Assembly: GCA_030453285.1 (NCBI GenBank)
Contig: JAKDKP010000073.1
Location: 1 to 8,264, forward strand
DNA length: 8,264 bases
Direction: 5' to 3'
Source of the DNA: Propionibacteriales bacterium
GTDB taxonomy: Bacteria > Actinomycetota > Actinomycetes > Propionibacteriales > Propionibacteriaceae
Shown here: one piece after another, positions 5,823-8,264 of the stretch
How positions within the stretch are numbered: the first letter of the stretch is position 1
Layout of the letters: each line of letters opens with the position of its first letter
Notes under the pieces: model-generated
What the model was told of the DNA's origin: nothing
What the model saw: the letters and a program-made list of their open reading frames with translations, nothing else
Databases searched by the model: none
Program-made: the position numbers and the translations under genes

Positions 5823-5863
5823 TGTCCCGGTGAGCAAGACTGGGACACGAATCACTGCTCACC
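5823..5863 (+). promoter_or_regulatory. Interleaved inverted repeats in the leader of the diiron gene
   Basis: TGTCCC (5823-5828) pairs with GGGACA (5842-5847). GGTGAGCA (5829-5836) pairs perfectly over 8 bases with TGCTCACC (5856-5863). The arms alternate A-B-A'-B', the topology of an H-type pseudoknot or of two mutually exclusive hairpins. The last arm ends 9 bases before the AGGAGGG ribosome-binding site (5873-5879), so as RNA it could control translation; as DNA it could be a double operator. A weak promoter (TTGCGT 5814-5819, AAGACT 5836-5841) would start inside the element and favour the DNA reading. No known riboswitch class is recognised. Confidence 0.4.
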
Positions 5864-5884
5864 TCGCCGAACAGGAGGGCTGCC

Positions 5885-6778
5885 ATGCCTCGTCAGTTGA
5901 TCACGGGCCAGAAGATCCGCGAGCACGTGTTGCGCATCGGCGAGCTGCACCCTCCGATCCGGATGGACAGTGTCGACTTCACTGTCAACGACCCGCAGGC
6001 GCTGACGGCCCGGTTCGGTCATGTGCTGGACTACCTGGCCCGGGTCGAACTCGAGGTCGACCGCAACGTGTTGGAATTGTTGGTCCTGCTGCCCGACGTG
6101 GACGAGACGAACCGGATGTTCTACTCCGACGTGTGGCACCCGCAGGAGATCCAGCACGGACTCATCCTCGACAAGCTGCAGACCGACCTCGGGCAGCCAC
6201 CCACGGATCCGATGCAGGACGTCGCCCTGCGAGTGAAGTTGCTGGCCCCGTTGGCCCACCTGAAGCCGATCCAGGAGATCGCGCGCTTCCTGTACTTCCT
6301 CACCGGTGCCAGCACCGAGCGGCAGGCGGTGCTGGCCTACAACACCCTCAACTCCGGGCTGAAGGAGATGGGCGAGGACGCGATCGCCACCACAATCATC
6401 GGGCAGATCAAGGTGCAGGAGCCCGGCCACTTCGCCTTCTACCAGATGTCGGCCACCTCGATGATCCAGCACCAGGTGCTCAAGCCGTGGCAGTTGTGGT
6501 TGACCGGCCTGCTGCGCTCGAAGTCGTACGGACTGGTCGGTACCAACAGCAGCGACCGCTACCGCAAGGACTTCGGTGGGGTGGTGGTCTCCCTCGACCT
6601 CGACACCGACCTGGAGGGGTACGCCCGCGAGATCGGGCGGCTGGAGGCGCGGCTGCTGTGGGCCAAGGAGAAGGGGATGGAGTTCCCGCCGTACATCCTC
6701 ACCGCGTTGCGCGAATGCGTCGAGCTCTATCGCGCCGGCGCCGGCCCGGCGCATCCGGCAGGTCCGCTCGGCAGCTGA
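5885..6778 (+). CDS. Ferritin-like diiron protein, acyl-ACP desaturase-like
   Basis: A 297-residue soluble helical protein whose motifs match the diiron site of the acyl-ACP desaturase superfamily. Helix 1 offers E55/E57 (LARVELEVDRNV). E88-x2-H91 lies in WHPQEIQHGL, E145 in STERQAVLAYNTL, and E179-x2-H182 in KVQEPGHFAFYQ. In plant stearoyl-ACP desaturase the later ligands are spaced 53 and 33 residues (E143 to E196 to E229); here the gaps are 57 and 34. The family would use a di-iron centre to activate oxygen, typically desaturating an acyl chain, but overall sequence departs from DesA-type enzymes and the substrate is unknown. A strong AGGAGGG (5873-5879) sits 5 bases before the ATG. The conserved-looking N-terminus (LITGQKIREHVLRIGELHPP) supports this start. 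It is 107 bases downstream of the transglutaminase gene on the same strand but behind a terminator-like hairpin, and convergent with the HAD gene 18 bases away. Confidence 0.72.
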   Translation: MPRQLITGQKIREHVLRIGELHPPIRMDSVDFTVNDPQALTARFGHVLDYLARVELEVDRNVLELLVLLPDVDETNRMFYSDVWHPQEIQHGLILDKLQTDLGQPPTDPMQDVALRVKLLAPLAHLKPIQEIARFLYFLTGASTERQAVLAYNTLNSGLKEMGEDAIATTIIGQIKVQEPGHFAFYQMSATSMIQHQVLKPWQLWLTGLLRSKSYGLVGTNSSDRYRKDFGGVVVSLDLDTDLEGYAREIGRLEARLLWAKEKGMEFPPYILTALRECVELYRAGAGPAHPAGPLGS

Positions 6779-6800
6779 GCGCTTCGCGGCCGCTGCTCAG
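6775..6800. terminator. Possible bidirectional terminator hairpin holding both stop codons
   Basis: CTGAGC (6775-6780) pairs with GCTCAG (6795-6800), continuing with GC/GC (6781-6782 and 6792-6793) across one bulged T, around a TTCGCGGC-like loop. It is the only structure between two convergent genes, so it may end both transcripts. Neither strand has a proper T-run after the stem, which lowers confidence. Confidence 0.38.
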
Positions 6801-7456
6801 ACGAGGTTGACGGTGATGCCCTGATCGACCCGGCCCGCATCAACCGACCCAGCCGCGACGAACCGTACCGAGGAGAGGTCGGTGACAATCGCGTCCGCCG
6901 CCAAGTCGTCCACGTCAGTGGTGGTGACCACAGCCAAGGTCCTTGCCCCAGCGGCGCGCCCGGCCTGCAACCCCTTCGGCGCGTCCTCGACGACCAGGCA
7001 CCGGGCCGGGTCAACTCCCAGCCGGTCGGCGGCGGCCAGGAACGGGTCGGGTGCCGGTTTGCCGCGCACCACATCGTCAATGGTGATCAACACCTCGGGG
7101 CGTACGAGGCCGCAGGCTTCGAGCCGCGCCTCGGCCAGTTGCCGGGTGCAGGAGGTCGCGATGGCCGCAGCTGCACTGGGGGCCAGCGCAGCCAAGGCTT
7201 CGGCGGCTCCGGGCAGCACGACGATGTCACCGGTGTCGGCCAGTTCGAGTTCGGTGATCCGGACCAGGCCATCGGCCCGTTGGTCCTCGGGGAGCACCTG
7301 ATCGACGATCGACGCGGCCGGGACGCCGTGGAATCCCTGCAACTGATCAGGGCTGAGGCCCAGCTCACTTCCCCAGGTCACCCACGAACGCAGCACCGCT
7401 GGCGTCGAGTCGATCAAGGTCCCGTCCATGTCGAAGATGATGCCGTCGAACGTCAT
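6797..7456 (-). CDS. HAD-superfamily phosphatase (beta-phosphoglucomutase / sugar-phosphatase type)
   Basis: A 219-residue cytoplasmic Mg-dependent hydrolase. All four HAD motifs are present: I, FDMDGTLIDS (8-17), with nucleophile Asp9 and acid/base Asp11; II, ATSCT (100-104); III, Lys133 in RGKPAPDPFL; IV, LVVEDAPKGLQAG (154-166), with Glu157/Asp158. The helical cap (about 16-75) includes FHGVPAASIVDQVLP, the pattern seen in sugar- and glycerol-phosphate phosphatases (GPP/YfbT-like subfamily), so a small phosphorylated sugar or polyol is the likely substrate. The exact one cannot be read from sequence. The ATG at 7454-7456 places the nucleophile at residue 9, as usual. The open frame extends upstream to 7723, but that part has no domain character. 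The ribosome-binding site is weak (GGAA about 11 bases away). It converges with the diiron gene and diverges from the gene at 7617. Confidence 0.9.
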   Translation of the reverse strand: MTFDGIIFDMDGTLIDSTPAVLRSWVTWGSELGLSPDQLQGFHGVPAASIVDQVLPEDQRADGLVRITELELADTGDIVVLPGAAEALAALAPSAAAAIATSCTRQLAEARLEACGLVRPEVLITIDDVVRGKPAPDPFLAAADRLGVDPARCLVVEDAPKGLQAGRAAGARTLAVVTTTDVDDLAADAIVTDLSSVRFVAAGSVDAGRVDQGITVNLV

Positions 7457-7495
7457 CGACTCGATGGTTCCGCGCTGATGAATTGTCACCGGCAC

Positions 7496-7501
7496 AGCGT
7501 A
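7496..7501 (-). promoter_or_regulatory. Possible -10 box for the HAD phosphatase
   Basis: The minus strand reads TACGCT, a TANNNT match, giving a predicted start near 7489 and a leader of about 33 bases. No -35 box is evident, and alternatives closer to the ATG cannot be excluded. Confidence 0.27.
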
Positions 7502-7557
7502 GGCGGTGTCATCCACAGGCTGGCGCTCGGGCGGTCTGTGGCTTCCCTGTCGGGTGC

Positions 7558-7563
7558 TACCGT
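7558..7563 (+). promoter_or_regulatory. Possible -10 box for the Pro/Gln-rich protein gene
   Basis: TACCGT fits TANNNT and is identical to the -10 candidate at 1108-1113. It would start a transcript near 7570, with a leader of about 47 bases carrying AAAGGA (7605-7610). The -35 match (CTGTGG, 7536-7541) is poor. Confidence 0.33.
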
Positions 7564-7616
7564 GAATTCTGCCAATCCCCCTGTGTCCGAAACCCCCTGT
7601 TTCCAAAGGAAATTCC

Positions 7617-8264
7617 ATGAGCACACCCACCGGTGGCGACAACACGCCCCGAGGCCCGATCTCCCAGACCCCCTGGAGCAACGGACTGCAGGACCTTGAG
7701 TCATGGGATCGCCAGAACAGCAAGAGCGCGCCCCCCGCGCACCGAGATCATCCGGCTCAACAGGAGGCATCCCGAGCCGACGAGAGTGCCCACCTGAGTG
7801 ATCAACCCCCCAACGACGAAACTGTTCCGCCCAGCAATCCCTTCGGCAATCTCGCCCCCAAGCGAGGTCGCGGGCAGGAGCCGTCGCGTGGTCAGCAGTA
7901 CGCGTCCGCGCCGCCGAGCAGTGCCACTCCCCAGCCGCGGCGTTCCAGCACCTCGACCCCGTCGTCGGCGCCGGATGCTCGACCTGCGTGGGCACAGCCC
8001 CAGCAGCCCCCGCATCAGGCTCCGCGTCCGGCGTGGGCACAGCCAGAACAGTCGCCGAATCAGTCGGACCACCAGCAAGTGCACCAGCCTGGCCACCCGG
8101 CCAACTCCCAGCCCTCGGACCCTCACACCCCGCAGGGCCAGCCGTCGCCCGGTCAGGGCCGGGCACCGGAGCAGCCCTCGCCAGCACGACCCACCCAGCC
8201 GTCGGTGGCCGCGCCGCAGCAGCCCTCGGCGCAGCCGGGACCAGCTCCGCGCCCCAACCCGGTG
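7617..8264 (+). CDS. Pro/Gln-rich protein of unknown function (N-terminal part, runs off right edge)
   Basis: The first 216 codons of a protein that continues beyond the window. The ATG at 7617-7619 is supported by AAAGGA (7605-7610), 6 bases upstream, and by a T-rich leader. After a less repetitive start (MSTPTGGDNTPRGPISQTPW, with SNGLQDLESWDRQ following) the sequence becomes a long disordered stretch dominated by Pro, Gln, Ser and Ala. It contains a repeated RPAWAQP unit at about residues 123 and 138. No signal peptide, membrane helix or enzyme motif appears in this part. Such N-terminal regions in actinobacteria often precede a folded or membrane domain (ParA/MinD-like ATPases, kinases, septum or secretion-linked proteins). 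The decisive part is missing, so no function is assigned. The absence of any stop over 216 codons, a ribosome-binding site and high third-position G/C support it as a real gene. Confidence 0.75.
   Translation, partial: MSTPTGGDNTPRGPISQTPWSNGLQDLESWDRQNSKSAPPAHRDHPAQQEASRADESAHLSDQPPNDETVPPSNPFGNLAPKRGRGQEPSRGQQYASAPPSSATPQPRRSSTSTPSSAPDARPAWAQPQQPPHQAPRPAWAQPEQSPNQSDHQQVHQPGHPANSQPSDPHTPQGQPSPGQGRAPEQPSPARPTQPSVAAPQQPSAQPGPAPRPNPV
7986..8044 (+). repeat. Short in-frame direct repeat in the Pro/Gln-rich gene
   Basis: GCGTGGGCACAGCC occurs at 7986-7999 and again at 8031-8044, exactly 45 bases (15 codons) apart, and encodes AWAQP both times. Flanking codons are similar (RPAWAQPQQ versus RPAWAQPEQ). 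This indicates a duplicated 15-residue unit that has since diverged. Confidence 0.7.

Noticed and set aside
5830..6810. 326-residue plus-strand frame beginning at a GTG in the leader of the diiron gene
   Set aside because: It is a different frame from the diiron protein, very Arg/Pro-rich, and without a ribosome-binding site. The frame at 5885 has AGGAGGG and coherent metal-ligand motifs.
7457..7723. N-terminal extension of the HAD phosphatase
   Set aside because: HAD motif I normally lies about 10 residues from the start. The extension would overlap the divergent gene at 7617 and has no domain character.
7486..8187. 233-residue minus-strand frame opposite the Pro/Gln-rich gene
   Set aside because: Complement of a low-complexity coding region in a high-GC genome. 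The plus strand has a ribosome-binding site and an uninterrupted frame to the window edge.

Overview
The window is high-GC DNA with strong G/C preference at third codon positions, frequent GTG starts, TANNNT-type -10 boxes with poor -35 boxes, likely leaderless starts and a DtxR/IdeR-type iron box. Together these point to an actinobacterium (Actinomycetota). A member of the Propionibacteriales or a neighbouring group fits, but that placement is an inference.

Layout, left to right: (1) The 5' part of lysS (class II lysyl-tRNA synthetase) runs leftward off the edge. (2) A small tail-anchored-like membrane protein reads rightward (616-843). It converges with, and overlaps by 11 bases, a leftward two-helix membrane protein (833-1084). 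(3) A short intergenic stretch carries a REP-like element (about 1234-1280). (4) A leftward siderophore-interacting flavoreductase (1294-2085) has an IdeR/DtxR-like operator over its promoter (2113-2136). (5) A tightly coupled rightward three-gene operon follows: circularly permuted ATP-grasp (2393-3994), alpha-E protein (3988-4914) and transglutaminase-like cysteine protease (4911-5777). (6) After a terminator-like hairpin and an unusual pair of interleaved inverted repeats comes a 297-residue ferritin-like diiron protein related to acyl-ACP desaturases (5885-6778). (7) A leftward HAD phosphatase (6797-7456) converges on it. (8) A rightward Pro/Gln-rich protein (7617-end) is cut by the window edge.

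The most interesting block is 2393-5777. ATP-grasp, alpha-E and transglutaminase genes form a conserved, widely distributed trio, predicted from comparative genomics to make and cleave peptide or amide bonds. To my knowledge its substrate and product are unknown. Overlapping stops and starts (7 and 4 bases) show one translationally coupled unit. The downstream diiron gene has every ligand motif expected of an acyl-ACP-desaturase-like enzyme, yet its overall sequence is unlike the well-known desaturases. Whether it works with the trio is open, because the sequence between them looks like a transcriptional boundary.

I saw no tRNA, rRNA, CRISPR array, transposase or phage gene. No stretch over 300 bases lacks a gene; the longest gap is 2086-2392.
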